Below are positions 42,741 through 53,438 of a stretch of DNA of 64,000 nucleotides, in pieces. Below the pieces are notes generated by a model. It was not told the origin of the DNA. It did not search any database and saw nothing but the letters and a program-made list of their open reading frames with translations. The translations under genes and the position numbers were made by a program. Numbering within the stretch: position 1 is the stretch's first letter; each line of letters starts with the position of its first letter. Origin of the DNA: Sulfurimonas indica (GTDB taxonomy: Bacteria > Campylobacterota > Campylobacteria > Campylobacterales > Sulfurimonadaceae); NCBI RefSeq assembly GCF_009192995.1, contig NZ_SDID01000008.1, forward strand, positions 1-64,000, in the 5' to 3' direction.

Positions 42741-44081
42741 ATGAAAAATGATACAATAGTAGCCATTGCCACTGCAAACGGCATTGGCTCTATCGCAATA
42801 ATCCGATTAAGTGGTGATGATGCACTCTTAATAGCAAAAAAACTCTCCAAAAAAGAAAATTTCAAAAACAGATATGCAACCCTGACAAATATTTATGATA
42901 GTGGTGGCACGCTTATTGATGAGTCTATCGTTATCTATTTTCAAGGACCACACTCTTTTACGGCTGAAGATGTTGTAGAGATTCAGTGTCATGGCGGTTA
43001 CATTGTTGCACAATCTGTTTTAAAAGCCTGTTTGGAAGCAGGGGCGAGACTTGCAAATGCCGGAGAGTTTTCCAAACGTGCCTTTTTTAACGGCCGTATA
43101 GACTTGAGTGAGGCAGAAGCCATCGCACAGCTCATAGAGGCAAAGAGTGAAGATGCTGCAAAGATTTTAGCTTCACAGATGAAAGGCTCACTCAAAGAGT
43201 TTATAGAAGAGGTACGTGATGAAATCATCCATATCTTGGCATATTCTGAAGTAACTATTGATTATGCAGAAGAGGATTTGCCAGAGGATTTGGTTGAACA
43301 AATACGTGCAAAACTTGACGGGCTCTATAAACTGCTTAAAAAGACACTTATCGCTTCAGAATCACGAGCAGGGCTTATGCAAGGATTTCGTGTTGCGATT
43401 GTTGGCAAGCCAAATGTTGGTAAAAGTTCGCTTTTAAATGCCCTCTTAAACTATAACCGAGCGATAGTGAGTGATATAGCAGGAACTACCCGTGATACGA
43501 TAGAAGAACAGGTGAAAATCGGTACACACTTGATTCGAATCGTAGATACTGCAGGAATTCGTGAGGCAGAAGATGCCATAGAGAAGATCGGGATTGAGAG
43601 AAGTTTAGAGGCAATTAAGCAGAGCGATATCGTAATAGCTCTTTTTGACGGTTCACGTGAGGCAGATGAAGAGGACAGAGAGATACTTGCACTTCTAAAG
43701 GCTCACGCAGAAGATAAAGCCAAGATTATTATTAAAAACAAAGTTGACCTGCCACAGAAATTTACTATGGAAGGTCTGCCTTTTGATATGGAACTTAACT
43801 CAAAAGAAGATGTAAGTGGGCTTATAACTGCACTTCAAGAAATAATGGATGCAAATAATCTCAGTGATGAGATTATGCTTATCTCTGAGCGTCAAATTAC
43901 AGCAGTGAAAGAGACAATGCAAAATATTGAAGAGTCTTACGAGCCATTAGAGATGCAAGAGTTAGAGATCTTCTCTTTTCACTTGAATGAAGCTGTAAAA
44001 GCGATGGCAAGTATTACCCGACCTTTTGAGAATGATGAGATGCTGGATAAGATGTTTGGCTCTTTTTGCTTGGGAAAATAG
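42741..44081 (+). CDS. mnmE: tRNA modification GTPase MnmE
   Basis: With MnmG installs the cmnm5 group at U34 of several tRNAs. 446 residues. N-terminal folate-binding domain (AIATANGIGSIAIIRLSG; FTAEDVVEIQCHGG), a helical domain with an inserted G domain (GKPNVGKSSLLNALL, AGTTRDTIEEQ, DTAGIR, NKVDL), and the C-terminal FCLGK in place of the usual FCIGK, keeping the catalytic Cys. Followed by ruvX. Confidence 0.97.
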   Translation: MKNDTIVAIATANGIGSIAIIRLSGDDALLIAKKLSKKENFKNRYATLTNIYDSGGTLIDESIVIYFQGPHSFTAEDVVEIQCHGGYIVAQSVLKACLEAGARLANAGEFSKRAFFNGRIDLSEAEAIAQLIEAKSEDAAKILASQMKGSLKEFIEEVRDEIIHILAYSEVTIDYAEEDLPEDLVEQIRAKLDGLYKLLKKTLIASESRAGLMQGFRVAIVGKPNVGKSSLLNALLNYNRAIVSDIAGTTRDTIEEQVKIGTHLIRIVDTAGIREAEDAIEKIGIERSLEAIKQSDIVIALFDGSREADEEDREILALLKAHAEDKAKIIIKNKVDLPQKFTMEGLPFDMELNSKEDVSGLITALQEIMDANNLSDEIMLISERQITAVKETMQNIEESYEPLEMQELEIFSFHLNEAVKAMASITRPFENDEMLDKMFGSFCLGK

Positions 44082-44082
44082 T

Positions 44083-44472
44083 TTGAAATATATTGCTATT
44101 GATTTGGGACTCAAACGTATCGGCTTGGCATACTCTGCGCATAAAGATATAGTTACTCCACTTCCTGCAGTTTTGCGTAAAAACCGTGATCAAGCCTCAC
44201 GTGAGGTTAAAAAAGTTTTAGAAGAGTGGGAAGCAGATACCGTTGTTGTCGGACTTCCTCTTGGTGGTAGTAGCGAAGATGAGATGCGTCGCAGAATCAC
44301 ACACTTTATGAATCTTGTAGATTTTAGCGGTGAGATAGTTTTTCAGGATGAAGCAGGGAGTTCTAAAGAGGCTGAAAACCTGATGAAAGGGGAGATAAAA
44401 CAGATTCGTGACGGACGAATTGACTCCCTCTCTGCTATGATAATCTTGCAGCGTTATCTGGCACGCAAATAG
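44083..44472 (+). CDS. ruvX: Holliday junction resolvase-like RuvX/YqgF
   Basis: 129 residues from TTG 44083, chosen because LKYIAIDLGLKRIGLAY is the expected N-terminus and GGGA lies upstream, 1 bp after mnmE. A longer reading inside mnmE would add non-conserved residues. RNase H fold: IAIDLGLKRIGLAYS, VVVGLPLGGSSEDEM, FQDEAGSSKEAE and DSLSAMIILQRYL (final Asp). The family processes pre-16S rRNA 5' ends. Confidence 0.9.
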   Translation: MKYIAIDLGLKRIGLAYSAHKDIVTPLPAVLRKNRDQASREVKKVLEEWEADTVVVGLPLGGSSEDEMRRRITHFMNLVDFSGEIVFQDEAGSSKEAENLMKGEIKQIRDGRIDSLSAMIILQRYLARK

Positions 44473-44473
44473 A

Positions 44474-45211
44474 CTATTTTCCTAAAATATAAAGGTTATT
44501 ACTCTTATCTACTGCCTGCGTAAAACGCTCTTTTAGCTCTCTGTCAAATGTTAATATAAAAATATTGGTATTTTTGAGCTTGAGTTTTTGCATCTCTTGC
44601 AGCAGCATATCATCTGCTACATCTTTTCCATGCCCGCATTTTATAAAATTAAATGAGTGGAGTGTTTTTCCATAATCATAAAGATTTGCTTCCCACTCTG
44701 CACGTTTTAAGTAAAGTGAATCAGGATTTGCTCCAAGGTAGATATGGGAATCTTCTATCTCATAAGGCTCTATAACATCACTGAAAATCGAAGCGATGGA
44801 AGAGAAGTTCTCAATATCCCAAAAAAGATAGCTCTGTTTTGCTTTTGAAGGTTTCTTTTTATTGATAAGCTGCAATCTTTTTGTAATATTAAAGCTGCTG
44901 TGAGCTGTATCATTAATAAGTAGTATGGAAGCTTTTAATTTTTTGGCATCGTTTGTATTAAAACCTAAAATTTCTCCAAGTTCTATATAAAAATCAAGAT
45001 GTAATAACTCCTCTTGGGCTGCACCTTTTGTATATTTTTTAAGGCGTGCGAGCTTTGCTTTTGAAAAAAGCAGGTGTACTCCCATCTTTTCATGATTGGC
45101 ATAAGCCTGCTTGATACGGAAGAATATATCTTTTGCATCTTTTGTATCAGGTATGGCAATGGAGCCTCGATATTTGTACTCTATAGTAATTTTTTGTTTG
45201 TGGTGTGCCAT
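44474..45211 (-). CDS. NYN/PIN-like nuclease domain protein
   Basis: 245 residues. The C-terminal half (about 128-245) has NYN/PIN-type acidic positions: YLFWDIENFSS, CGHGKDVADDMLLQEMQ and NIFILTFDREL. The N-terminal half is a basic helical region (about 25-120, FSKAKLARLKKYTKGAAQE) that I cannot assign and may bind nucleic acid. Start overlaps nothing but lies directly after the upstream stop (zero gap), so it forms a tight pair with the 217-residue gene. RNA is the likely substrate by family. Confidence 0.7.
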   Translation of the reverse strand: MAHHKQKITIEYKYRGSIAIPDTKDAKDIFFRIKQAYANHEKMGVHLLFSKAKLARLKKYTKGAAQEELLHLDFYIELGEILGFNTNDAKKLKASILLINDTAHSSFNITKRLQLINKKKPSKAKQSYLFWDIENFSSIASIFSDVIEPYEIEDSHIYLGANPDSLYLKRAEWEANLYDYGKTLHSFNFIKCGHGKDVADDMLLQEMQKLKLKNTNIFILTFDRELKERFTQAVDKSNNLYILGK

Positions 45212-45865
45212 CTATATTACTGCAAAAAACTCTGCAGCTTCTTCTTCATCGTCGCTGAGCTTCTCTTTTGCATAGAGTGGGTCCTCTTGCATGATTTTTT
45301 TGATCTTCTCCTGACAATAGTTAAAGAGTGTCTCTTTTGCTTCTTTGTCATCTGCTAAAAATCCAAGTCCGCTAAATTGATATGAGGGCTCTTCTTGCTC
45401 GATACATAGCAGTGTGCCCTCACATTTCTCTTCTAAAACTTCAACAAGTTCACGGTAAGTGATGTTGAATTCCGTCGCATTCCAGCCAATATCTTCGAGT
45501 TCAGTGTTTGAAAATTCACTTACACCGTCTCCAGTCGTGTCATCATAAGAAGCACGAGGGGTATTTATTTTTATAAGTGCCTGCCAGTTTGAAAAAGCCT
45601 TAATTAAAACTCTCTCATCATCTTCAACTATTTGATATTTATCTCCAAGTATTTCTGTAAGTGATGGTGCTTTGCTCGGCATGAGAGCATTTGTTTGAGC
45701 TGGTGTGTGTTTCCCTTGGTAGATCAGTATCTCTTTGTTTGTGAATGGCGGAGTGACAATCTCTCCTTTAATGTTGATACCAAACTCTTTTTGGGTATTG
45801 ATAGCACTTAGTAACTCTTTTTTATTGACGATAATTATCTCATTAAACAGGTTAAACTTTTTCAT
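45212..45865 (-). CDS. unknown protein paired with NYN-domain gene
   Basis: 217 residues, acidic, with three Cys (EEKCEGTLLC near residue 150 and FNYCQ). No signal peptide or membrane span, no recognised motif. The sequence mixes beta-rich parts (EIIIVNKKELLSAINTQKEF; VLIKAFSNWQALIKIN) with an acidic C-terminus (DDEEEAAEFFAVI). Its stop abuts the ATG of the NYN-domain gene, so the pair may act together. Not assigned. Confidence 0.55.
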   Translation of the reverse strand: MKKFNLFNEIIIVNKKELLSAINTQKEFGINIKGEIVTPPFTNKEILIYQGKHTPAQTNALMPSKAPSLTEILGDKYQIVEDDERVLIKAFSNWQALIKINTPRASYDDTTGDGVSEFSNTELEDIGWNATEFNITYRELVEVLEEKCEGTLLCIEQEEPSYQFSGLGFLADDKEAKETLFNYCQEKIKKIMQEDPLYAKEKLSDDEEEAAEFFAVI

Positions 45866-45970
45866 AATTGCCTCTAAATTTTTTTCATATTATACATGTT
45901 TGCAGATTAAGCAAAAAGTTTTTTGCTTTGTTATAAGCTATCTCTAATAAAAGTTTTACAATATTTTGAG

Positions 45971-47279
<1,309 letters not shown>

Positions 47280-47344
47280 TAAAGTTCTTTATGCCTAAAA
47301 TCTAATAGTTTTTAAATTATCTTCTTAAACTCTTTAAAATCCGT

Positions 47345-47350
47345 TATAAT
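47345..47350 (+). promoter_or_regulatory. -10 box abutting the bioD start codon
   Basis: TATAAT is followed by CATCTT and then the bioD ATG at 47357, the same 6-nt spacing seen for hemW. No Shine-Dalgarno can be placed, so a leaderless transcript is expected. Confidence 0.55.
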
Positions 47351-47356
47351 CATCTT

Positions 47357-48004
47357 ATGAAAAAACGAATCTTTATTACTGCAACAAACACAGATATTGG
47401 CAAGACCTATACAACAAAACTGCTCTTGCGTGAGTATGCTTCTCGAGGTTTAAAAGTTGGTGTGATTAAACCTGTTGAGACGGGTGTTATTGATGGTGTT
47501 TATCCTGATGGGGATGCTCTTTTAGCGCTTGTTCATGAGTTGAATCCTGCGATGAAAGATTTGTCTGTTTGTGATATAGTTCCCATCTCTTACGGGCTTC
47601 CTGCTGCACCTTTTATCGCCTCTGGTGGAGAAAAATTTGATACAGAGAAAGTTTTAAAAGCTATAGAAAAACTAGAAACTTACTGTGATGTCTTACTTAT
47701 TGAGGGTGCTGGTGGGCTTTATGTACCACTTGATGAAGAGTTGATGATTTTGGATTTGATAAAGCTCACGCAGGCTTCAACCTTACTTATAACGCACTGC
47801 TCACTTGGTTGTATTAACGATACACTGCTTTCAAAAAAAGCACTTGAAGATGCAGGGATAGCTCACGCTGTTGTTTTTAACCCTAAAGAGAGTGAGGGGA
47901 GTTTTGAAGAAGTAAGCGCACCCTATTTTCAAGCAAAAGATTTCTCCATCCTAAAAACATCTTCGGACATTGACACACTCTGCGATGTCTTGTATAATTT
48001 GTAA
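47357..48004 (+). CDS. bioD: dethiobiotin synthetase
   Basis: Closes the ureido ring in biotin synthesis from DAPA, CO2 and ATP. 215 residues. RIFITATNTDIGKTYTTKLL contains the P-loop (TNTDIGKT), VGVIKPVETG, VLLIEGAGGLYVPL and LLITHCSLGCINDTLLS are family motifs. The P-loop so near the N-terminus fixes the ATG. No other bio genes adjoin it; pyrB follows after 20 bp. Confidence 0.93.
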   Translation: MKKRIFITATNTDIGKTYTTKLLLREYASRGLKVGVIKPVETGVIDGVYPDGDALLALVHELNPAMKDLSVCDIVPISYGLPAAPFIASGGEKFDTEKVLKAIEKLETYCDVLLIEGAGGLYVPLDEELMILDLIKLTQASTLLITHCSLGCINDTLLSKKALEDAGIAHAVVFNPKESEGSFEEVSAPYFQAKDFSILKTSSDIDTLCDVLYNL

Positions 48005-48024
48005 ATTAAAAAAAGAGAGTAAGT

Positions 48025-48894
48025 ATGCAGCATTTAATACGAACAGATGATTTTACAAAAGCTGAGATTGAAGCACTTTTGGCTGATGCAAAAAGCTTTA
48101 GTGACGGACGATTTGAGAGAATCTTACAAGACAAACTTATTATTACTCTCTTTTTTGAAAACTCTACACGGACTAAAAGCTCTTTTGAGATCGCAGCAAA
48201 ACGTCTTGGTGCTGAGATAGTCCATCTTGATGTGGCAAAAAGCTCTACAAAAAAGGGTGAAACCTTAGTTGATACTGCAATGAACCTTGATGCTATGGGA
48301 CCTCATGCAATCATTGTACGTCATCAAAATGCAGGTGTTCCAAAGATACTCTCCAATCATACAAAAGCAGCAATTTTAAATGCCGGTGATGGTGCACATG
48401 CCCATCCATCACAGGCACTTCTTGATTTGTATACTTTACAAGAGCATTTTGGAGATGTCAGTGGGAAAAAGATAGCCATTATTGGAGATATCAAAAACTC
48501 GCGTGTGGCAAACTCAAATATTGAACTTCTTACTCGTTTTGGAATGGAAGTTATTTTAGTCGCGCCTCCGCACTTCTTACCAAAAACAGACCTGCGTTCT
48601 ACACATTATCTGCGTGAGATTATCGATGAGGTTGATGCTATTATGAGTCTGCGAACACAGACAGAACGTCATTCATCGCAGAGTTATGCAAGTCTCAAAG
48701 ATTATGCAAGTGACTTTTGTATTACCGAAGAGTTGATAGGTGATAGAGATATCATCCTCTTACATCCCGGACCGGTCCATAGAAATATTGACATTACCGA
48801 TGCTATGCTTGAAGATGAACGTTGTAAAGTGCTACAGCAGGTCAGTAACGGTGTTAATATCCGAATGGCAATTCTTAAGAAGTTAATCGTTTAG
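48025..48894 (+). CDS. pyrB: aspartate carbamoyltransferase, catalytic chain
   Basis: Committed step of pyrimidine synthesis: carbamoyl phosphate plus aspartate. 289 residues. [20 protein letters not shown] (phosphate loop), [57 protein letters not shown] and [12 protein letters not shown] are all conserved. No pyrI regulatory chain is next to it. pabB starts 6 bp after its stop. Confidence 0.96.
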   Translation: MQHLIRTDDFTKAEIEALLADAKSFSDGRFERILQDKLIITLFFENSTRTKSSFEIAAKRLGAEIVHLDVAKSSTKKGETLVDTAMNLDAMGPHAIIVRHQNAGVPKILSNHTKAAILNAGDGAHAHPSQALLDLYTLQEHFGDVSGKKIAIIGDIKNSRVANSNIELLTRFGMEVILVAPPHFLPKTDLRSTHYLREIIDEVDAIMSLRTQTERHSSQSYASLKDYASDFCITEELIGDRDIILLHPGPVHRNIDITDAMLEDERCKVLQQVSNGVNIRMAILKKLIV

Positions 48895-48900
48895 GCATTG

Positions 48901-49839
48901 ATGGGTTTTAACAAAGCAAATGCTCTTGCAAAAGAGGGAAGACCTTTTTTAATTATCAGTGACTTTAAAGCGGACAATGTCGAAGTAATACCACTAAGTG
49001 AGCTTGAAGCACATGATATTGAGTATTGTATCTGCGAAGATTACAGTTATAAAGAGCATGAACACTTTTTACAAAAATCTCCTCTTGATTTTTCTGAGTA
49101 TAAAAAAAAATTTGATGCTGTAATTGAGAAAATAAAAGCGGGCGAGACCTACATTTTAAACCTCACGCAGGCAACACCTATTGAGACAGAGCTCTCTCTT
49201 GATGAGATATACAGCCTTGCAAATGCACACTATAAACTGCGTTATAAAGATCAATTTGTCTGTTTTTCTCCAGAAAAATTCATCCAGATAAAAGAGAATA
49301 AGATTCATACTTTTCCGATGAAAGGTACTATTGATGCAGCAACTCCAAATGCAAAAGAGAAGATTTTGGCAAATCAAAAAGAGATGGCAGAGCATGTAAT
49401 GATAGTTGACCTGTTGCGTAATGACCTCTCTATAGTTGCAACAAATGTAGAGGTTGAAGAGTTTCGCTATATCAAAAAGATTAATGCAGGTGCAAAAGAG
49501 CTGCTGCAGGTAAGTTCACATATCAGTGGCATTTTAGATAGTTCTTGGCGAGAGCATTTAGGAGATATCTTACAAGTAATGCTGCCTGCAGGTAGCATCA
49601 GCGGTGCTCCAAAAAGATCTACTTTGGATATAATAGAGAGAGTAGAAGCGTATGAGAGAGGATTTTTCAGTGGAATTTTTGGTGTTTTTGATGGTCAGAG
49701 TTTTGACAGCGGTGTTATGATTCGTTTTATTGAAAAGTCTTCGGATGGATATCTTTACAAAAGTGGTGGAGGTATCACGCTTGACAGTAATGTCCGTATG
49801 GAATATGAAGAGTTGCAAGATAAGATATATCTACCTTAA
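48901..49839 (+). CDS. pabB: aminodeoxychorismate synthase component I
   Basis: Chorismate-utilising enzyme making 4-amino-4-deoxychorismate for folate. 312 residues from ATG 48901, short compared with the 450 of the E. coli enzyme because the N-terminal part is reduced. Core motifs are FDAVIEKIKAGETYILNLTQ, EKFIQIKENKIHTFPMKGTI, DLLRNDLS, LPAGSISGAPKRSTLDIIE, GFFSGIFGVFDGQ and IRFIEKSSDG. The glutamine amidotransferase partner is not in the window. It links to folP. Confidence 0.87.
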   Translation: MGFNKANALAKEGRPFLIISDFKADNVEVIPLSELEAHDIEYCICEDYSYKEHEHFLQKSPLDFSEYKKKFDAVIEKIKAGETYILNLTQATPIETELSLDEIYSLANAHYKLRYKDQFVCFSPEKFIQIKENKIHTFPMKGTIDAATPNAKEKILANQKEMAEHVMIVDLLRNDLSIVATNVEVEEFRYIKKINAGAKELLQVSSHISGILDSSWREHLGDILQVMLPAGSISGAPKRSTLDIIERVEAYERGFFSGIFGVFDGQSFDSGVMIRFIEKSSDGYLYKSGGGITLDSNVRMEYEELQDKIYLP

Positions 49840-49853
49840 ATGAGAAGAGAGAG

Positions 49854-51161
49854 ATGTTGATAAAAGATTTTTTTACAAGTAGCTGGAGTTTTAATGAACA
49901 AGAGAGGGAGCTGCGCAGTAAATTTCAGATGATGAATATAGCTATTGTCCTCTCATCAACAGCTGTTGTTTATGGGACTGTGCTTAATCTTTATAAAGAG
50001 TTTTTTTCTCTGGCAATATTTGAATTTTTGCTTTTTCTTGCAAATATTGTTTTATGGTATATGTTACGACGATCAAAAAAATTTTATGATTTTGTCTCTA
50101 TTGCTGTTACTGCACAATTTACCTTTTTGCTTATTTTGCTTATTTATATAAGTTCACCAGAGGAGATGAAGCATACTTGGTACTTTACTTATCCAATTAT
50201 TATATTATATTTTAAAAATGAGAAATATGCGATTCCTTGGTTTGTATTTTTAATTTCCATGCTTTTAATAGCGCCGTTTCAACCTTTTTTTGAAACACAA
50301 TACAGTTTTTTTCAACTTTTTTATATCTCCTTTGTTCTGAGTATTGTAAGTATTATTGTATATTTTTACAAAGTAAAGATGGATGAAGCAACACAGATTA
50401 TTTCTACTCAAGAGAAAATACTCTCAAAAAAAGTTGTTGAATTGACACAAAAAGATAAGATGCTTACTGTGCAGTCTAAGCAAGCTGTTATGGGTGAGAT
50501 GATAAGTATGATAGCACATCAGTGGCGACAACCACTCTCTACTGTTACATTAAGCATTTCAAACCTTCAAGTAAAAAAACTTTTAGGAGAAGAGATAGAA
50601 GAGGAAGAGTTTGATCAAGCTTTGGAAAATATCAGCAATACCGTTGTTTACCTCTCTCAAACTATAGATGATTTTCAAACTTACTTTCGTCCAGATAAAG
50701 AGTTTAGTTCTGTTGATATTAATGAGTTGATAGAAAAAGCAATAGGATTTGTAGAACCAAGGCTCAAAAAAACGGCTATTGAAATAAAGTTTTTTCCACA
50801 GCAGCGTCTTGTGGTTAATACATATGCAAATGAAATTATTCAAGTATTGCTAAATATTATAAATAATGCTGTTGATGAACTGATTTCACGAAATATAAAA
50901 TATCCTAAAGTAGTAATAAATGTTTTTAACAGAGATAAAGAGGTTGTTATTAGTATCGCAGATAATGCAGGAGGAATCGCTCCTGAGTATATTGATTCAA
51001 TTTTCGAACCATACTTTAGTACGAAAGGAAAAAATGGAACAGGCTTGGGACTTTATATGTCTCAGATGATTATGCAAAAACAGTTTCAGACGGCAATAGA
51101 AGTTAAAAGCACAAATTATGGTTCTATTTTTACAATAGTAGTTCCAAAGAAACTAGCTTAG
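49854..51161 (+). CDS. membrane sensor histidine kinase, HWRQPL type
   Basis: 435 residues. About six membrane helices occupy 25-180 (NIAIVLSSTAVVYGTVL; FLLFLANIVLWYMLRR; FTFLLILLIYISS; FVLSIVSIIVYFY). A coiled coil then leads to the H-box MIAHQWRQPLSTVTLSI (His about 222) and HATPase_c: INNAVDELISRNI, IADNAGGIAPEYI, YFSTKGKNGTGLGLYMSQMI. This non-canonical HWRQPL H-box is frequent in Campylobacterota. No response regulator adjoins it; signal unknown. Confidence 0.9.
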   Translation: MLIKDFFTSSWSFNEQERELRSKFQMMNIAIVLSSTAVVYGTVLNLYKEFFSLAIFEFLLFLANIVLWYMLRRSKKFYDFVSIAVTAQFTFLLILLIYISSPEEMKHTWYFTYPIIILYFKNEKYAIPWFVFLISMLLIAPFQPFFETQYSFFQLFYISFVLSIVSIIVYFYKVKMDEATQIISTQEKILSKKVVELTQKDKMLTVQSKQAVMGEMISMIAHQWRQPLSTVTLSISNLQVKKLLGEEIEEEEFDQALENISNTVVYLSQTIDDFQTYFRPDKEFSSVDINELIEKAIGFVEPRLKKTAIEIKFFPQQRLVVNTYANEIIQVLLNIINNAVDELISRNIKYPKVVINVFNRDKEVVISIADNAGGIAPEYIDSIFEPYFSTKGKNGTGLGLYMSQMIMQKQFQTAIEVKSTNYGSIFTIVVPKKLA

Positions 51162-51165
51162 TTTC
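51149..51165. terminator. hairpin over the kinase stop
   Basis: GAAACTA-GCT-TAGTTTC covers the TAG stop (51159-51161). Its arms are those of the 20-bp palindrome at 25751-25770 less one base. No U tract follows, so termination is not assured. Confidence 0.4.
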
Positions 51166-51178
51166 AGATTTATTGGGT

Positions 51179-51184
51179 TATAAT
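51179..51184 (+). promoter_or_regulatory. -10 box for tal-pilT
   Basis: TATAAT in GGTTATAATAGAG, 29 bp before the tal ATG; TGAGGATGAG supplies the ribosome site. Confidence 0.5.
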
Positions 51185-51213
51185 AGAGTCAAATTAATTG
51201 AGGATGAGTAAGA

Positions 51214-52194
51214 ATGTATATTGAAGATTTGAAGTTTTCACTGTGGGCTGATTTTATTGAGAGAGAGTATCTTGACAATGAATTTAAAGCATTGATAACA
51301 AAAAAAATAATCAATGGAGCAACTTCAAATCCGGCTATATTTAAAAATGCTATTTTAAATTCAGATGCATATATCTCTCAGCTTGAATCACTCGAAGATA
51401 TGAGTGCAAAAGAGAAGTATGAAGCAGTAGCTATCTATGACATAAAAAAAGCAGCAGATATTTTAAGACCACTTTATGATGCAGATGATGATGGATATGT
51501 AAGTATCGAGGTTGATCCTTTTTACTGTGATGATGCAGAAGCTACGATAGCTGAAGGTAAAAGACTTTTTTCTACAATAAATAGACCAAATGTTATGATA
51601 AAAGTACCTGCAACCGAGGCAGGATATGAGGCGATGGAAGCCTTGAGTGCAGAGGGAATACCTGTAAATGCTACACTTATCTTTAAGAAATCACAAGCAG
51701 TTGCATGTGCAGAGGCTTTTAAAAGAGGGACTGATAAGTATGGAAAAAAAGTAGATACGGTCATTAGTATCTTTGTCTCACGTGTTGATCGTGCTTTAGA
51801 CAAGATGCTCTCTGAACATAACATCGAAGTGGCTTTGACAGGGATTTATAACTCTTCCGTTATATATGAAGCGATTGAAGAGATGAAAGTCTCTGGCTGT
51901 CGTGCACTCTTTGCGAGTACAGGAGTCAAAGATGACTCTCTTCCTGCACACTATTATGTAGAAAAACTTTTAGCATACAACAGTGTAAATACAGCTCCAA
52001 TAGATACTATTAAAGCATTTGATGCAGATGGCAAAAAAGAAAAAGCACTCCCAATCAATCAAGATCTTGTAACAACACATTTTGCAAAACTCAAATCTAT
52101 TGGTATTAATCTTGATGATATTTTGCAAAAGCAGATAGATGATGGTCTACTCGCATTTAAAGAAGCATTTCAAGAGATATTGGAGGCGTTATGA
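51214..52194 (+). CDS. tal: transaldolase
   Basis: Transfers dihydroxyacetone units in the non-oxidative pentose phosphate pathway. 326 residues of the TIM-barrel TalB-like/Tal2 group: GATSNPAIFKNAIL, YVSIEVDPF, NVMIKVPATEAGYEAMEAL (Schiff-base Lys), GIPVNATLIFKKSQ and RALFASTGVKDDSLP. Its stop overlaps pilT by 4 bp, so the two are translationally coupled, though no metabolic link is obvious. Confidence 0.93.
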   Translation: MYIEDLKFSLWADFIEREYLDNEFKALITKKIINGATSNPAIFKNAILNSDAYISQLESLEDMSAKEKYEAVAIYDIKKAADILRPLYDADDDGYVSIEVDPFYCDDAEATIAEGKRLFSTINRPNVMIKVPATEAGYEAMEALSAEGIPVNATLIFKKSQAVACAEAFKRGTDKYGKKVDTVISIFVSRVDRALDKMLSEHNIEVALTGIYNSSVIYEAIEEMKVSGCRALFASTGVKDDSLPAHYYVEKLLAYNSVNTAPIDTIKAFDADGKKEKALPINQDLVTTHFAKLKSIGINLDDILQKQIDDGLLAFKEAFQEILEAL

Positions 52195-53384
52195 ATGTAG
52201 ATGTAGATGTTAGTAAATTAACTTTTGAGCAGCTTAAAAGGGTAAGAATCCATCTTAAAAAGATGATTGAAGTAGGTGGTTCTGACCTTCATATCAAAGC
52301 CAATTCTGTTATACGGGCACGTATAAACGGAAAAATTGTACAATTTTCAGGTGGGATTTTTGCAAAAGAGGATGCACTGACTTTTGCAAAAGAGCTATTA
52401 AAAGGTCGTTTTGCTGAGTTTGTTGAGAAAAAAGAACTTGACTTGGTCTATCCTTTTGATGAAAACAACCGTTTTCGTGTCAATATCTTTTTTCAGATGG
52501 ATGGCGTCTCAGCAGTATTTCGTGTTATTCCTATAAAAATCCCATCACTTGAAGAGCTTCACCTTCCAGAGATTGTAAAAAGTTTTGCCTATAAAGAGAG
52601 AGGGCTTGTACTGGTAACGGGTGTTACGGGATCTGGTAAATCAACGACTTTAGCAGCCTTGATTAATGAGATAAATATAAATCGTAAGAAACACATCATT
52701 ACAATTGAGGACCCGATTGAATTTGTTCATAAAGATAGAGGGTGTATTATAAATCAGCGCTCAGTGGGGCAAGATACGCTCTCTTTTGGTACGGCACTGC
52801 GTGCGGCACTGCGTGAGGATCCGGATATTATTTTAGTTGGAGAGATGCGTGACCGCGAGACGATTAACTTGGCTCTTCATGCGGCAGATACCGGACACTT
52901 GGTATTCTCAACGCTGCATACAGTTGATGCAAAAGAGACAATTAACCGTATTATTGCGCAGTTTCCAACAGAGGAGCAAAACCGTGTAAGACTTTCAGTT
53001 GCAGGAGTACTTCAAGGTGTCATCTCACAAAGGCTTGTTCCTACTATTGATGGTGGACGTCGTGCTGCACTCGAGATTCTTGTTCGAACACCTACAATCG
53101 AGAAGCTTATTATGGAGAATCGAGACTACGAGATTCGTGATGCGATTGAAGCAGGGAAAGAGCATTATAAATCACAGAGTTTTGACCAGGCGATTTTTGA
53201 CCTTTATAATGAAAAAATCATCTCAAAAGAACAAGCACTTGACAATGCAACAAGTGCGTCTGACCTGGAGCTTAAGATCTCTGGTCTTACATCTGGAAAA
53301 ATTACAAGTAATCCAAATGAAAAGGTCGAAGCACCAAAAGCAGTAGATATTTCACAAGATGACGATATCTTCGATTTAAAGTAA
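52191..53384 (+). CDS. pilT: PilT-type retraction ATPase
   Basis: Hexameric AAA+ motor that powers type IV pilus retraction and twitching or DNA uptake. 397 residues. N-terminal PAS-like domain (GGSDLHIKANSVIRARINGK), Walker A GVTGSGKSTTLAALI, Asp box ITIEDPIEF, Walker B DPDIILVGEMRDRETI, His box GHLVFSTLHTVDAKETINRI and a C-terminal end GAIRSTS-like helix replaced by an acidic tail (DISQDDDIFDLK). No other pil gene adjoins it. A competence role beside dprA is possible. Confidence 0.9.
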   Translation: MNVDVDVSKLTFEQLKRVRIHLKKMIEVGGSDLHIKANSVIRARINGKIVQFSGGIFAKEDALTFAKELLKGRFAEFVEKKELDLVYPFDENNRFRVNIFFQMDGVSAVFRVIPIKIPSLEELHLPEIVKSFAYKERGLVLVTGVTGSGKSTTLAALINEININRKKHIITIEDPIEFVHKDRGCIINQRSVGQDTLSFGTALRAALREDPDIILVGEMRDRETINLALHAADTGHLVFSTLHTVDAKETINRIIAQFPTEEQNRVRLSVAGVLQGVISQRLVPTIDGGRRAALEILVRTPTIEKLIMENRDYEIRDAIEAGKEHYKSQSFDQAIFDLYNEKIISKEQALDNATSASDLELKISGLTSGKITSNPNEKVEAPKAVDISQDDDIFDLK

Positions 53385-53405
53385 AGTTTAAATCAAAAAT
53401 AGATA

Positions 53406-53411
53406 TAATTG
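53406..53411 (+). promoter_or_regulatory. -10 box for rplY-pth-lptG
   Basis: TATAAT in GATATAATTGCGCC, 27 bp before the rplY ATG; AAGGAC is the ribosome site. Confidence 0.55.
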
Positions 53412-53438
53412 CGCCCATTTTAAAATTAAGGACTTCAT

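Noticed and set aside
43998-44082. upstream extension of ruvX into mnmE
   Set aside because: The TTG at 44083 has a ribosome site and gives the family N-terminus; the extension is out-of-frame mnmE coding sequence.
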